This document shows positions 35,668 through 44,892 of a stretch of DNA of 58,947 nucleotides, one piece after another. The notes beneath the pieces were generated by a model. The model saw only the letters and a program-made list of their open reading frames with translations. It had not been told where the DNA came from and did no database searches. Both the position numbers and the translations under genes were made by a program. Source of the DNA: Gammaproteobacteria bacterium TMED1 (lineage in GTDB: Bacteria; Pseudomonadota; Gammaproteobacteria; Pseudomonadales; Azotimanducaceae); assembly GCA_002167855.2 (NCBI GenBank), contig NHBG02000020.1, positions 532,543-591,489 on the forward strand. The letters are read 5' to 3'. Position 1 is the first letter of the stretch, and each line of letters starts with the position of its first letter.

Positions 35668-37008
35668 TCAAGCCACTAAGTAATCTTCGATTACCTTATC
35701 AAACTTATCCTGCGCTGCTTCGATTAGTTTTGGCAGATGATAACTTGGAAACAGATCTTCACAAGCCTCATAATCTCGCAATAATAATTTCGCTAAATTC
35801 GCTTTATGAACCTCGGTTGTTCCATCTTGAATACCCATTTGTGGTGCGGACATCCACATATCTGCAAGCGGTGTCTCGTTAGACATCCCAAGCGCACCGT
35901 GAAGGTGTATCGCCCGGTAAATAATATCGTGATTAACTTTTGCTGCGGTAATCTTAATCGATGCTATTTCCTTACGGATCTCTCGAGTATAAGCTTTCGT
36001 TTTATCTATAAGCCAAGCTGTGTAAAGCACGTGCAGCCGGAACTGTTTAAGCTGAATATATGAATCGGAGATATCTTGTTGCACCATCTGCAGGTCCGAC
36101 AAAAGCTGCCCTTTCGCCTTCCGACTGAGCGCGCGCTCACACATCATATCTAAGGCTTTTGTGCAAACCCCTACCGCCCGCATTGCGTGGTGAACTCTAC
36201 CGCCACTGAGCCTAGTCTGGGACCCGACGAATCCCTGGCCTTCCTTTCCTAATAGATTTTTTGCTGGCACCCGTACGTTGTTATAACGGATGTATGCATG
36301 GCCACCACCACTTGTAATATTATAATTCTCTCTCAACGGAGTGCCCATAGTATGAATGTTACGCACAACCTCTACCCCAGGAAGATCTCGATCTACAATA
36401 AACATCGATGCTTTCTCGAGTGTTGGCTTTTCAGGGGCTGTGACCGCCATCACAATTAAAAAGTCTGCGTTCGCTCCGTTAGAAGTAAACCACTTCTCAC
36501 CATTTAGGATCCAATCATCGCCATCACGCACGGCGGAGCACTTAAACTCGCCTGGTTCCCCAGCATGCGGTTCCGTCATCGAATATGCAGAGTGTTTTTC
36601 ACCCGAGAGAAGTGGCTCCATATACTTCTTCTTCTGTTCTTCTGTTCCATTGTGAGCAATTAGCTCCATATTCCCTGTATCAGGAGCTTGGCATCCGAAA
36701 ATCCCTGGCCCATTCCTCGTTCTTCCGAGTTTTTCATTAAGCAAACAGAGCTTAACCTGGCCAAGGCCCGGACCACCGAGTTCTTTTCCAAGATGGAAAC
36801 CCCATAGGCCACGATCCTTCACTTGTTGCTTCAGACCCTCGATATAAGCTCGTATAGCTTTCCATGCGTCCGCATTGATAGGCGACCCATCTTTCATCGT
36901 CCTTCCACGCATAAAGTTATCTAAAGGCTCGATTTCCTCCTTTGCAAATCTTTCGACCCAGTCTATCTGTTCCTGAAATTCTGGCTCCACATCAAAATCA
37001 ATGGGCAT
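35668..37008 (-). CDS. Acyl-CoA dehydrogenase family protein (B)
   Basis: A 446-residue flavoprotein resembling the ACAD10/11-like branch of acyl-CoA dehydrogenases. The N-terminal domain ends WGFHLGKELGGPGLGQ. The FAD/acyl region has HSAYSMTEPHAGE. The middle domain carries ILNGEKWFTSNGANAD. The helical domain includes LHGALGMSNETPLADMW and the ending GIQDGTTEVHKANLAKLLLRDYE. It is longer than the GTG-started paralogue at 32740 and clearly a different subfamily. It lies just upstream of the amidohydrolase gene on the same strand. Confidence 0.93.
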   Translation of the reverse strand: MPIDFDVEPEFQEQIDWVERFAKEEIEPLDNFMRGRTMKDGSPINADAWKAIRAYIEGLKQQVKDRGLWGFHLGKELGGPGLGQVKLCLLNEKLGRTRNGPGIFGCQAPDTGNMELIAHNGTEEQKKKYMEPLLSGEKHSAYSMTEPHAGEPGEFKCSAVRDGDDWILNGEKWFTSNGANADFLIVMAVTAPEKPTLEKASMFIVDRDLPGVEVVRNIHTMGTPLRENYNITSGGGHAYIRYNNVRVPAKNLLGKEGQGFVGSQTRLSGGRVHHAMRAVGVCTKALDMMCERALSRKAKGQLLSDLQMVQQDISDSYIQLKQFRLHVLYTAWLIDKTKAYTREIRKEIASIKITAAKVNHDIIYRAIHLHGALGMSNETPLADMWMSAPQMGIQDGTTEVHKANLAKLLLRDYEACEDLFPSYHLPKLIEAAQDKFDKVIEDYLVA

Positions 37009-37040
37009 TTATCACCTCTTTACGTATAAATTTAGTCTTA

Positions 37041-37247
37041 TTACTCATTTTCTTGCCTAACTGCGACAGAGATATCATCATCCCAATCTTGACCCTCCAT
37101 ACTGATAGAAACATCAAAAAAGATAGGTCTGCAACAAACCTGACAATCCTCTATATACTCTTGATGCTGGATTGAGGGGTCTATCAGCACCCACAACAAC
37201 TCCCCGCAGTAGGGACACTGTAATTTGCGTTCAATCACTTGATTCAT
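37041..37247 (-). CDS. CPXCG-motif cysteine-rich small protein
   Basis: A 68-residue protein of the uncharacterised CPXCG family. It has two cysteine pairs, CPYCG (residues 11-15) and CQVCCRP (about residues 35-41), which likely form a small zinc ribbon, followed by an acidic tail rich in Asp and Glu. The family is widespread in Proteobacteria as short conserved genes; its function is unknown. It sits 32 bases upstream of the acyl-CoA dehydrogenase gene on the same strand. Confidence 0.9.
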   Translation of the reverse strand: MNQVIERKLQCPYCGELLWVLIDPSIQHQEYIEDCQVCCRPIFFDVSISMEGQDWDDDISVAVRQENE

Positions 37248-37352
37248 TTTTTCGCTTCGTTACCAACAACAATGATACTTGGAAACAAGCAATTAACTTA
37301 AAAGTACATCAGTTCATTTACGCGATTAAAGTATCAATCCAAGAGTTGTTCG

Positions 37353-38135
37353 TCATCTAACCATCACTTGACCACCATCCACAATAAGAGCCTGTCCGGT
37401 CATATAGCTTCCCGCGGGGGAGGCCAAGAATACACCAACTCCTCTTAACTCTAACGGATCACCAAATCTCCGCAAAGTCACGTAGTCAGCGGGTTTTTCA
37501 TTACCCTCTTCGTCGGACCACAATACTTGCGCAAATTTTGTTTTGAATAAACCGGGGCACAGCGCATTTACTCTGATGTTATGAGGACCATACTCTGCCG
37601 CTAAATTTCGTACTAGAGCCAGGTCTGCTGCTTTCGATATCGCGTAAGCCCCTAATTCTTTTGATGCAGAAAAAGCGCCATTTGATGAGGTGATGATAAT
37701 AACTCCATCTTTCTTGCCTACCATGTCAGGCAAGACCATATGACATAGCCAGTGATTGGAGCGCACATTACTCTCCATAGTTTTATCGAAAGCGGAATCT
37801 GGAATATCTTTTGAGGGTCCGTGATATGGGTTCACCCCGGCGTTATTAACCAAAATATCAATCTGACCCAGTCTCTCGTGCGTCTGATCGACTAAAGATT
37901 GCAATTGTTCTTTGTAGCCAATATTACACGCAATGCCAATTGCTCTTTGTTCACCGCATAATGCGTTAATCTCGTCAGCTGTCTGTTCGCAGACATCGCC
38001 TTTTCGACTTGAAATCACGACCTTAGCGCCAGCAATAGCAAGCCCCTCAGCAACAGCTCTTCCCATGCCGATAGAGGAACCAGTAGTAAGTGCTACCTTT
38101 CCAGTTAAATCGAACAAATCCACCAAACTCGTCAT
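37353..38135 (-). CDS. Short-chain dehydrogenase/reductase (SDR)
   Basis: A 260-residue classical SDR oxidoreductase. The cofactor motif TGSSIGMG lies at residues 18-25. NNAGVNPYHG follows, then a catalytic Ser in IITSSNGAFSASK and the Tyr-x3-Lys pair in GAYAISKAADL. The C-terminal GSYMTGQALIVDGG is typical of the FabG-like branch. Arg/Lys just after strand 2 (SSRKGD) suggests NADP preference. It is divergent from the PhyH gene at 38288. Substrate unknown. Confidence 0.93.
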   Translation of the reverse strand: MTSLVDLFDLTGKVALTTGSSIGMGRAVAEGLAIAGAKVVISSRKGDVCEQTADEINALCGEQRAIGIACNIGYKEQLQSLVDQTHERLGQIDILVNNAGVNPYHGPSKDIPDSAFDKTMESNVRSNHWLCHMVLPDMVGKKDGVIIITSSNGAFSASKELGAYAISKAADLALVRNLAAEYGPHNIRVNALCPGLFKTKFAQVLWSDEEGNEKPADYVTLRRFGDPLELRGVGVFLASPAGSYMTGQALIVDGGQVMVR

Positions 38136-38287
38136 AATATTCTCACAATAAACCTAATATCGGGGCGCTGAAGGATACGTTGTTAATTATGCGAAACGCA
38201 AACATTGAAAGGAAATGATGTCCTACCGCATAATCTGTTAGGAAATGAAGATTTAGAATGAGTCAAGAGAGATTAATTTAATTAATT

Positions 38288-38917
38288 ATGAATATTGAAA
38301 AGCTAAGAACGGACTTTGTCAGAGATGGCTTTGTGCTCGTGCCAAAATTCCTTACTGAGAAAGAATTGTCCGAGTTAGAACGCGAGTCAAACGAAGCCAT
38401 AAAAAAAAACCAAATGCCTGTTACGGGTATGGGTATTAAAGGCTTGGATAGATTCCATCCATGGTTTTACGAACAACTTCGCAGTGGAAAACATGTAAAG
38501 TTAATTGAGGCGCTGCTGGAGGATGATGTAGAACCCGTTCATGCAGGGTTTTTTGATCGGACGCCCGGTGAGAAAACGGGGATTTCACCGCACGTTGATG
38601 CGGTCGGACACGGCAGCTCTGGAGCTACCATATGGATTGCTCTCGACAAAACAGACGCTGGAAACGGCTGCATGTACTACGCACCAAGAAGTCATCTTCA
38701 AGACTACGAGAATTCGCTTAATCTTCGTTTTGATACCAGCCCAAAAAACGCATTCCCAGTTGAGATCAATCCTGGCGATGCGGCGATTCACAATGCTCGA
38801 ACCGTACACTGGTCTTGCGCCAATAAAAGTCAGCGCTCGAGAAGATCAGTCATTTACCTTTATTGGGCAGCATCGTCTAAACCTTATAATATAAAAAAAA
38901 GGGCAAAAAATACTTAG
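38288..38917 (+). CDS. Phytanoyl-CoA dioxygenase (PhyH) family protein 1
   Basis: A 209-residue Fe(II)/2-oxoglutarate-dependent oxygenase of the PhyH family. The iron pair is His-x-Asp in SPHVDAVGHG, the distal His is in IHNARTVHWSCAN, and the 2-oxoglutarate Arg is in RRSVIYLYW. At 209 residues it is compact for the family. It starts a same-strand run with the GH140-like glycosidase 38 bases downstream, then a PHP protein and an aldolase, so it may hydroxylate a sugar- or lipid-derived small molecule in that pathway. That is inference from context. Confidence 0.87.
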   Translation: MNIEKLRTDFVRDGFVLVPKFLTEKELSELERESNEAIKKNQMPVTGMGIKGLDRFHPWFYEQLRSGKHVKLIEALLEDDVEPVHAGFFDRTPGEKTGISPHVDAVGHGSSGATIWIALDKTDAGNGCMYYAPRSHLQDYENSLNLRFDTSPKNAFPVEINPGDAAIHNARTVHWSCANKSQRSRRSVIYLYWAASSKPYNIKKRAKNT

Positions 38918-38955
38918 TAACAAGTCCTTCGCCATTTTGTGAGAGAGCCAGCTCC

Positions 38956-40635
38956 ATGAAAAGTGAAAATAATAAACCAGTATTCATGTGGGATAGGACC
39001 GACTTATCGTTTCAAGCCTCGTCTGTTTTTCAATGGTTCACCTTCGCTGTGCAGGTTGAATTTAAATGCGAATCAGAAACCATTCATCTCGATGGGTTCT
39101 GGAATGGTTTTTCTGAATGGGTCGTAAGGTTTGCTCCCACCCGTCCGGGTATCTGGAATTGGGTCTCACGTTCGCAAGATCCCGCGATGGACAAGCATGA
39201 GGGTACGATCGAGTGTATTGCTCCTGATAAACACCAAAAACATGCCAATAAAAATTTACATGGTTTTGTGCGCGTACCAAAAAACGGACTACACTTTCAG
39301 TATGCAGATGGAGAGCCATTCTTTTTCCTCGGTGATACCGTTTGGGCCGTAAATACATTGCGGTGTGGTCTTGGTGAACAAACGGATGGCGACTTTTTTT
39401 CCTGGCTTAAAGATAGGAAGGCCAAAGGTTTCACTACCGCCTGTGTACAATTCTTTCGTCGATTAAATCAGTCTAACGAGGGCGGTTACCCTTTCCCTAA
39501 CAACACAACCGATAACGGGGTATTCAATGGATTAAATCCTGACTTCTTTAAGCACCTAGATACAAGAATGGATTATATCTGGAATGCGGGTCTCGTCGTT
39601 ACGGCACACCCCACCTGGTTTGGTAAAGCGCAGGGAGGCATGACGAATATTTCTGTCTTAGACGCTCAACTAATCACAAGATACCTTTTAGCACGCTATG
39701 GTTCTTTCAACATCATCTACAGTCTCTCGGGAGAATACCAACATAGTTACCTTGATATGTCGAACCCTTGGACTAGGAGTGACTGGCAGAACCTTGGCAG
39801 CATGGTCAACAAGTGGAACGTATACGATCATCCTGTATCTGTTATGCCTATGGGGATACAGGAAACAAAAAACTCTTTGCCGCTGCAAGCCAATAGCGGA
39901 TCCTCAGCAGGCGAATTTCATCAGGCAGCCTGGTTAGATCATAACTGGATTCAAACAGGACACAGGCTTAGTCTTATGCACCTTATACCCAAAACCATAA
40001 AAGAAAATAGAAGTCTACTCCCGCCGAAGCCTGTTATCCAAAGTGAGGGGTGGTACGAAGGATTTGAAGATACTAATCTTTTCGTTCAATGCAACGATAG
40101 TCATATCCGATGGCAGGCCTGGGTCAGTTATCTCTGTGGGGCAGCTGGCTATATTTATGGCCATGGTGATGTTTGGCGATACTTCAGTAAGTTGGGTGAT
40201 CCAAACCCTAAAAATATAATATGTGACGAGCATGAAATGTTAGGTCGTGGCTTAGATGCTAGAGGAGCAATCAATCTCGGTCATTTACGTCACTTTTTTG
40301 ATCGTATAGCTTGGTGGAAATTGAAACCAAGGCAAGACCTAGTTAACACTGAAGGTCTCTTTGCGCAAGAAGCCACCGAGAGCTACCTAAGAGTCCCATA
40401 CTGCGCTGCTGCACCTGGAAAATTATATGTTGTATATTGTCCATTGGGCACAGGTAAAAAGAAGAAAGAAATGCAATTGGAGTCAGGATACGACTATTCC
40501 GCTCGATGGTTTAATCCGCGAGATGGAAGTTTTGTAGACATTCAAAAACCGCGACTAGATCAAAACGGAGTTTGGAGTGTTCCGGTAACACCAGGATCAC
40601 TCGACTGGGTCTTACTTGTAGAAAATAAAGACTAA
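38956..40635 (+). CDS. GH140-like glycosidase (DUF5060 + DUF4038)
   Basis: A 559-residue protein with an N-terminal immunoglobulin-like DUF5060 domain (about residues 15-85, with GFWNGFSEWVVRFAPTRPGIWNW). A DUF4038 TIM barrel follows, with GEPFFFLGDTVWAV and a C-terminal beta domain. Characterised GH140 members are apiosidases acting on rhamnogalacturonan II. The likely acid/base lies in IIYSLSGEYQH and the nucleophile in VIQSEGWYEG. No signal peptide is present, so it is probably cytoplasmic and acts on imported sugars. The substrate should be treated as open. Confidence 0.83.
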   Translation: MKSENNKPVFMWDRTDLSFQASSVFQWFTFAVQVEFKCESETIHLDGFWNGFSEWVVRFAPTRPGIWNWVSRSQDPAMDKHEGTIECIAPDKHQKHANKNLHGFVRVPKNGLHFQYADGEPFFFLGDTVWAVNTLRCGLGEQTDGDFFSWLKDRKAKGFTTACVQFFRRLNQSNEGGYPFPNNTTDNGVFNGLNPDFFKHLDTRMDYIWNAGLVVTAHPTWFGKAQGGMTNISVLDAQLITRYLLARYGSFNIIYSLSGEYQHSYLDMSNPWTRSDWQNLGSMVNKWNVYDHPVSVMPMGIQETKNSLPLQANSGSSAGEFHQAAWLDHNWIQTGHRLSLMHLIPKTIKENRSLLPPKPVIQSEGWYEGFEDTNLFVQCNDSHIRWQAWVSYLCGAAGYIYGHGDVWRYFSKLGDPNPKNIICDEHEMLGRGLDARGAINLGHLRHFFDRIAWWKLKPRQDLVNTEGLFAQEATESYLRVPYCAAAPGKLYVVYCPLGTGKKKKEMQLESGYDYSARWFNPRDGSFVDIQKPRLDQNGVWSVPVTPGSLDWVLLVENKD

Positions 40636-40734
40636 TTGGAAAAATAGGATACAAGGAAAGCTTAAAGTCTTTCTGCTCGAGTCAGCACACATAATGTGAG
40701 ATGCTGTTAACTCTCATAAAAACCAAGAGGTCCC

Positions 40735-41553
40735 ATGCTAGATAGCGAATTCCAACATAATTTTCACACACATACATATCGTTGCAAACATGCTGAAGGT
40801 GATGTTGGAGATTACTGTGAAATGGCCATATCAATGGGCATGAAAACTTTAGGGATTTCTGACCACGCAGCGCTTCCAGATGATCGCTGGCTCTCTGCAA
40901 GAATGCGGTATATCGACTTACCCGAATACAATGAAGCTATAAATCAGGCGAAAATAAAGTATCCTCAGCTACGCATCTTAAAAGGTATGGAATGTGAATA
41001 CATACCTGAGCAGGAGTCTTGGTATAAGGATGAACTCTTTGGGTTATACGAATTCGACTATCTAATTGGCGCTGCACACTTCTTCCTAGATAGTGACGAC
41101 AAGTGGATGCCAACCTATGGTGGAACCAATTCAGCGAAAGCGCTTATTGAATTTGGTCTTTATACAGCGAGGATGATGGAATCCGGTCTATTCGATTTTA
41201 TTGCCCACCCAGACCTTTTTGGCAATTGCTACGAGAAATGGGACGCCAACTGTACTGCTTGTACGAGAGATATTATGGCAGCTGCGTCAGAGACGGGTGT
41301 AGGTCTTGAGGTGAACGCATTAGGTATTAGGAAACAAGCCGCCAAAAGCTCTAATAACCCATTTCCACTCTACCCATGGATCCCTTTTTGGGAAGAAGCC
41401 TCGAATCACAATGTGAGAGTAATTGTAAACTCTGATGCTCACAGACCGAGCGATCTTCAGGGTAAAACTGGCGATGCGTTCCAGATCGTCAATAACCTTA
41501 ATCTTAATCATATGGACGTCGCGTGTATCGGTACGAAAAATCGAGAATCTTAG
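40735..41553 (+). CDS. PHP-domain phosphoesterase (HisJ-type)
   Basis: A 272-residue PHP-fold metal phosphoesterase resembling histidinol-phosphatase HisJ. Metal ligands are visible in NFHTHTYRCKHAEG, ISDHAALPD, KGMECEYIP, IGAAHFF, FIAHPDLFG and the final NSDAHRPSDLQG. An AGAGGT ribosome site precedes the ATG. In this setting, between a glycosidase and an aldolase and away from any his gene, a sugar-phosphate or other small phosphate substrate is as likely as histidinol phosphate. Confidence 0.85.
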   Translation: MLDSEFQHNFHTHTYRCKHAEGDVGDYCEMAISMGMKTLGISDHAALPDDRWLSARMRYIDLPEYNEAINQAKIKYPQLRILKGMECEYIPEQESWYKDELFGLYEFDYLIGAAHFFLDSDDKWMPTYGGTNSAKALIEFGLYTARMMESGLFDFIAHPDLFGNCYEKWDANCTACTRDIMAAASETGVGLEVNALGIRKQAAKSSNNPFPLYPWIPFWEEASNHNVRVIVNSDAHRPSDLQGKTGDAFQIVNNLNLNHMDVACIGTKNRES

Positions 41554-41739
41554 AAAGGTCTTCACTGAAAAATGATCTGTCTATCTCTTAGAACACGAAA
41601 ACAATCGAAATATATTTCTACGTCTTAAAAACTCCACAACACCAGTCCGGCGATTAGCTTTCTCGAATAGTAGGGTGACGTCTCTTGACCTAACCTAAGC
41701 ATTAACAGAATATAATATGTTCATTGGGAGGAGAAAAAC

Positions 41740-42537
41740 ATGCGACCTAATTATATAAAGCGCGCCTGGAAAGATGGTAAACAGACAGTAGGTGGCTGGA
41801 TAGGAACGGATGCGGTTCACACGGCAGAAACAATGGCGCGGGTGGGTTTCGATTGGCTTTGCATGGATATGCAGCATGGACTTTTAGATTATAACGATGT
41901 GCGCGATATGCTGCCTGCTATCGGCAATACAAATACTGTACCGATTGTGCGGGTTCCATGGAACGAACCATACATAATCATGAAAGTGTTAGACGCAGGG
42001 GCTTATGGCGTGATTGTTCCTCTAGTAAATAACAGAGAGGAGGCCGAAAAGGCTGTTGCAGCTTGTCGTTATCCCCAAGAAGGGATGCGCTCATTTGGGC
42101 CAATCAGAGCAGCCAGTTTTGGCAGCGGGTACGCAAAATACGCTAATAGCGAGATATTATGTATCGCGATGATAGAAACTGCTGAAGCGCTTAAGAATCT
42201 GGATGAAATTTGTACCACCCCAGGTTTGGATGCCGTCTACATTGGGCCGTCTGATCTGGCGTTTGCCATAGGTCAAATCGCGAGAGGAGATACCGATGAC
42301 CCAAAACATGCGGAAACTGTCACGCATATTTACGAGACAGCTCGTAAGCATAATATCAATGTGGGAATTCACACAGGGAGTCTGAAATTTACAAAGCGTT
42401 TCCTTAAACAAGGTTTCGATATGGTTATGCTAGGGGCCGATTCTGCCTTTATGTCTCGCATGGCAACGTTGGAACTTAACGAGGCAAGAAGCGATTCTGG
42501 AGTTGATGCCATTGGAAGTTATGACAATTATACGTAG
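41740..42537 (+). CDS. HpcH/HpaI-family 2-keto-3-deoxy acid aldolase
   Basis: A 265-residue TIM-barrel class II aldolase. The motif series is close to HpaI and 2-dehydro-3-deoxyglucarate aldolases: [47 protein letters not shown] and [14 protein letters not shown] with the metal Glu. [12 protein letters not shown] follows. A strong ribosome site GGGAGGAG lies a few bases upstream of the ATG. The product should split a 2-keto-3-deoxy sugar acid into pyruvate and an aldehyde, a fitting last step for the preceding glycosidase and PHP genes. The 3' end overlaps convergent msrB by 10 bases. Confidence 0.92.
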   Translation: MRPNYIKRAWKDGKQTVGGWIGTDAVHTAETMARVGFDWLCMDMQHGLLDYNDVRDMLPAIGNTNTVPIVRVPWNEPYIIMKVLDAGAYGVIVPLVNNREEAEKAVAACRYPQEGMRSFGPIRAASFGSGYAKYANSEILCIAMIETAEALKNLDEICTTPGLDAVYIGPSDLAFAIGQIARGDTDDPKHAETVTHIYETARKHNINVGIHTGSLKFTKRFLKQGFDMVMLGADSAFMSRMATLELNEARSDSGVDAIGSYDNYT

Positions 42538-42905
42538 GGCTGTCCAGCAACAAATTTCATAGAGATAGAGTTGACACAATGGCGTGTATTTTTCGTGGTC
42601 AGACTCTCTCCTTTAAATACATGCCCGAGATGACCACCGCAATTAGCGCAAAGTATTTCAACACGAATACCGTCTGCATCAGACTCTCGACGAATGGCAC
42701 CATCGATTTCGTCATCAAACGCCGGCCAGCCACAGTGGGCATTGAATTTATCCTCAGATCGAAATAGCGGCTTATCACATTGTTTACACACGTAGTGGCC
42801 GACCTCAAAAAAATCATCATACTTTCCGGAAAAGGGCATCTCAGTTCCTTTCCGCAAAATAACTCGTTGCTCTTCCAAAGATAATTTATTGTATCGATCT
42901 TTCAT
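42528..42905 (-). CDS. msrB: Peptide-methionine (R)-S-oxide reductase
   Basis: A 125-residue repair enzyme that reduces methionine-R-sulfoxide in proteins. The catalytic residue is Cys110 in RHCVNSISM. Zinc is held by Cys40, Cys43 (CKQC) and Cys86, Cys89 (CANC). Cys58 in AHCGWPAF matches the usual resolving cysteine. [10 protein letters not shown] is also conserved. It is a stand-alone MsrB without a fused MsrA domain. No signal peptide is seen, so it is cytoplasmic. Confidence 0.96.
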   Translation of the reverse strand: MKDRYNKLSLEEQRVILRKGTEMPFSGKYDDFFEVGHYVCKQCDKPLFRSEDKFNAHCGWPAFDDEIDGAIRRESDADGIRVEILCANCGGHLGHVFKGESLTTKNTRHCVNSISMKFVAGQPYV

Positions 42906-43092
42906 AAAGGGCTCTTTACTGTCACCAATGAAATAATAAGTCGGAGATCAGCCAAACTTATTATACTATGTAATATACAGTTATAGGCGGTTTTTAACAT
43001 AGCGTAAGCCTTTAATAAGGGTGGACTTGAAGGTATCGAAGGAATAAATCATTAACTTAGTTACCGCACTCAAAATTCAACAGGACGTTAAG

Positions 43093-44889
43093 ATGATTAC
43101 TGTTCGGTTACTCCTTTTACTTTTAATTTGGCAGCTTCACCCTGCCTTTGCAGAATCGCTTGAGTTTCGTCATGGTGTTTCACAGATACCCGATTATCAA
43201 TTAAAATATCCACCCGATTTCAAGCATTTTGATTACGTCAATATAAATGCACCCAAAGGCGGCTTAATGAGGCTGCCTTACACTTGGCGCTTTGACACTG
43301 TATCTCCGATAGGAAAACCTTACGGATATGACTTTTCCTATGACAAACTCCTCGAGCGATCTGCAGATGAAATCTCTGGCTATTATTGTAGTCTTTGTGA
43401 ATCAGTTGCAGTAAGCAATGGTGGCCTCAAGATCGTTTTTCGACTCAGACCAGAGGCGAGGTGGCATGATGGTACGCCAATCACGGCCAGAGACGTAAAG
43501 TTTTCGCTTGATACATACCGTACGCATATAGCCTCAGGCTGGTCAGAAACAACAGCATGGATTGAAAGTATAGAGATACTAGATGCATTAACGGTAGCCA
43601 TCCTCACCAATACTGATGCGTCAAAGCAGGTCCCGCTCTTGCAGGGAGTCCCAATTATCCCAGAACATTACTGGCGTGAGAGAGATTTGTTTGCTTCAAG
43701 TATGGAACCACCACTACAAAGTGGCCCCTATCGTTTAATATCGGCGGGTAGGGGTAAATCATTTGTCTATGAAAGAGTTCCAGATTACTGGGGTCGTGAT
43801 TTACCTATCCATCGTGGCATGTATAACTTTGATGATATTGAATTCGAATACTATCTCGATGGGACCGTCGCCAGAGAGGCGCTAAGAGCTGGTGAATTTG
43901 ATTTATGGACTGAGAATGATCTTCGCCATTGGGTATCATCCTATGAAACGCCTGCTGTAAAGAACGGATTTCTTATCAAGGGAGAACTATCCTCTGGCGC
44001 AGTGGGTGGATCTAGAAATCGATTGGTATTTAATACAAAAAGAAAACCTTTTGATGACATAAGAGTACGTGAAGCCATGTCATATATCTTTGATTTCGAA
44101 TGGCAAAACCGAGTTCTCCATAATAATGCGAGTTCTCGAGCAAATAGTTTTTTTGCAAATACTCCCTTTGCGGCAAAAGGATTACCAAGCGAGAAGGAAA
44201 AAACCTTATTGGAACCATTCAAGGGGAAAATACCTGATCAAGTATTTGATAAGGCATTTTCATTCCATCAGTCAGCAGGGTTTGGTGTCGATCGAGAAGG
44301 CCTTACTATAGCCCTAAGGCTACTTAGCAACGCGGGATACAAAATAAAAAATAAAGTCCTTGTTGATCCGTTCAATGAATCCCTCAAAATCGAATTTCTG
44401 ATACAAGAAGAAGATAAAAAGAGACTTTTACTACCATTCGTGCGCTCACTTAACCTCCTTGGGGCTCAAGCTAACATCCGTCTTATGGATTCAACCAGCT
44501 ATTCGTATCTTGTGAAAGAGGGAGACTTTGACGTAATTGTGACTCCAGGATGGATGGAGGTACCACCCTCTTGGCAGCTGAGGATAAACTTTCATTCTAT
44601 GGGATCTACGTGGAATCGCGGAGGAATCAATAATCCCGTGGTAGACGCCCTCGTTGAGTCATCACTAGATGCAGAGAATATTGAAGATTTTATCACTTCC
44701 GTTAAAGCGCTCGACCGAGTTCTATTATGGAATTACTATCAAATGCCCTTACGTGCTAGAGGAGCGGACCGTATTATCTATTGGAACAAGTTCGGACGAC
44801 CTGAACTATCCGATGACGTCTTGTTGGAACCTTACCCCTCTGCATGGTGGTATGACGAAAAAAAGGCCGCTCGTATCGATACTAATTAA
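43093..44889 (+). CDS. YejA-like periplasmic solute-binding protein (orphan copy 2)
   Basis: A 598-residue family 5 binding protein with a clear signal peptide (hydrophobic residues 4-14, cleavage after AFA near residue 20). The YejA-type start LEFRHGVSQIPDYQLKYPPDFKHF leads into DYVNINAPKGG. LQSGPYRLISAGRGKSFVYERVPDYWG and the C-terminal YPSAWWYDEKKAAR confirm the family. It has no transporter genes next to it and is convergent, four bases away, with a lipoprotein esterase gene. Among the four copies it appears distant from the operon copy, so a different ligand is likely. Confidence 0.9.
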   Translation: MITVRLLLLLLIWQLHPAFAESLEFRHGVSQIPDYQLKYPPDFKHFDYVNINAPKGGLMRLPYTWRFDTVSPIGKPYGYDFSYDKLLERSADEISGYYCSLCESVAVSNGGLKIVFRLRPEARWHDGTPITARDVKFSLDTYRTHIASGWSETTAWIESIEILDALTVAILTNTDASKQVPLLQGVPIIPEHYWRERDLFASSMEPPLQSGPYRLISAGRGKSFVYERVPDYWGRDLPIHRGMYNFDDIEFEYYLDGTVAREALRAGEFDLWTENDLRHWVSSYETPAVKNGFLIKGELSSGAVGGSRNRLVFNTKRKPFDDIRVREAMSYIFDFEWQNRVLHNNASSRANSFFANTPFAAKGLPSEKEKTLLEPFKGKIPDQVFDKAFSFHQSAGFGVDREGLTIALRLLSNAGYKIKNKVLVDPFNESLKIEFLIQEEDKKRLLLPFVRSLNLLGAQANIRLMDSTSYSYLVKEGDFDVIVTPGWMEVPPSWQLRINFHSMGSTWNRGGINNPVVDALVESSLDAENIEDFITSVKALDRVLLWNYYQMPLRARGADRIIYWNKFGRPELSDDVLLEPYPSAWWYDEKKAARIDTN

Positions 44890-44892
44890 GTA

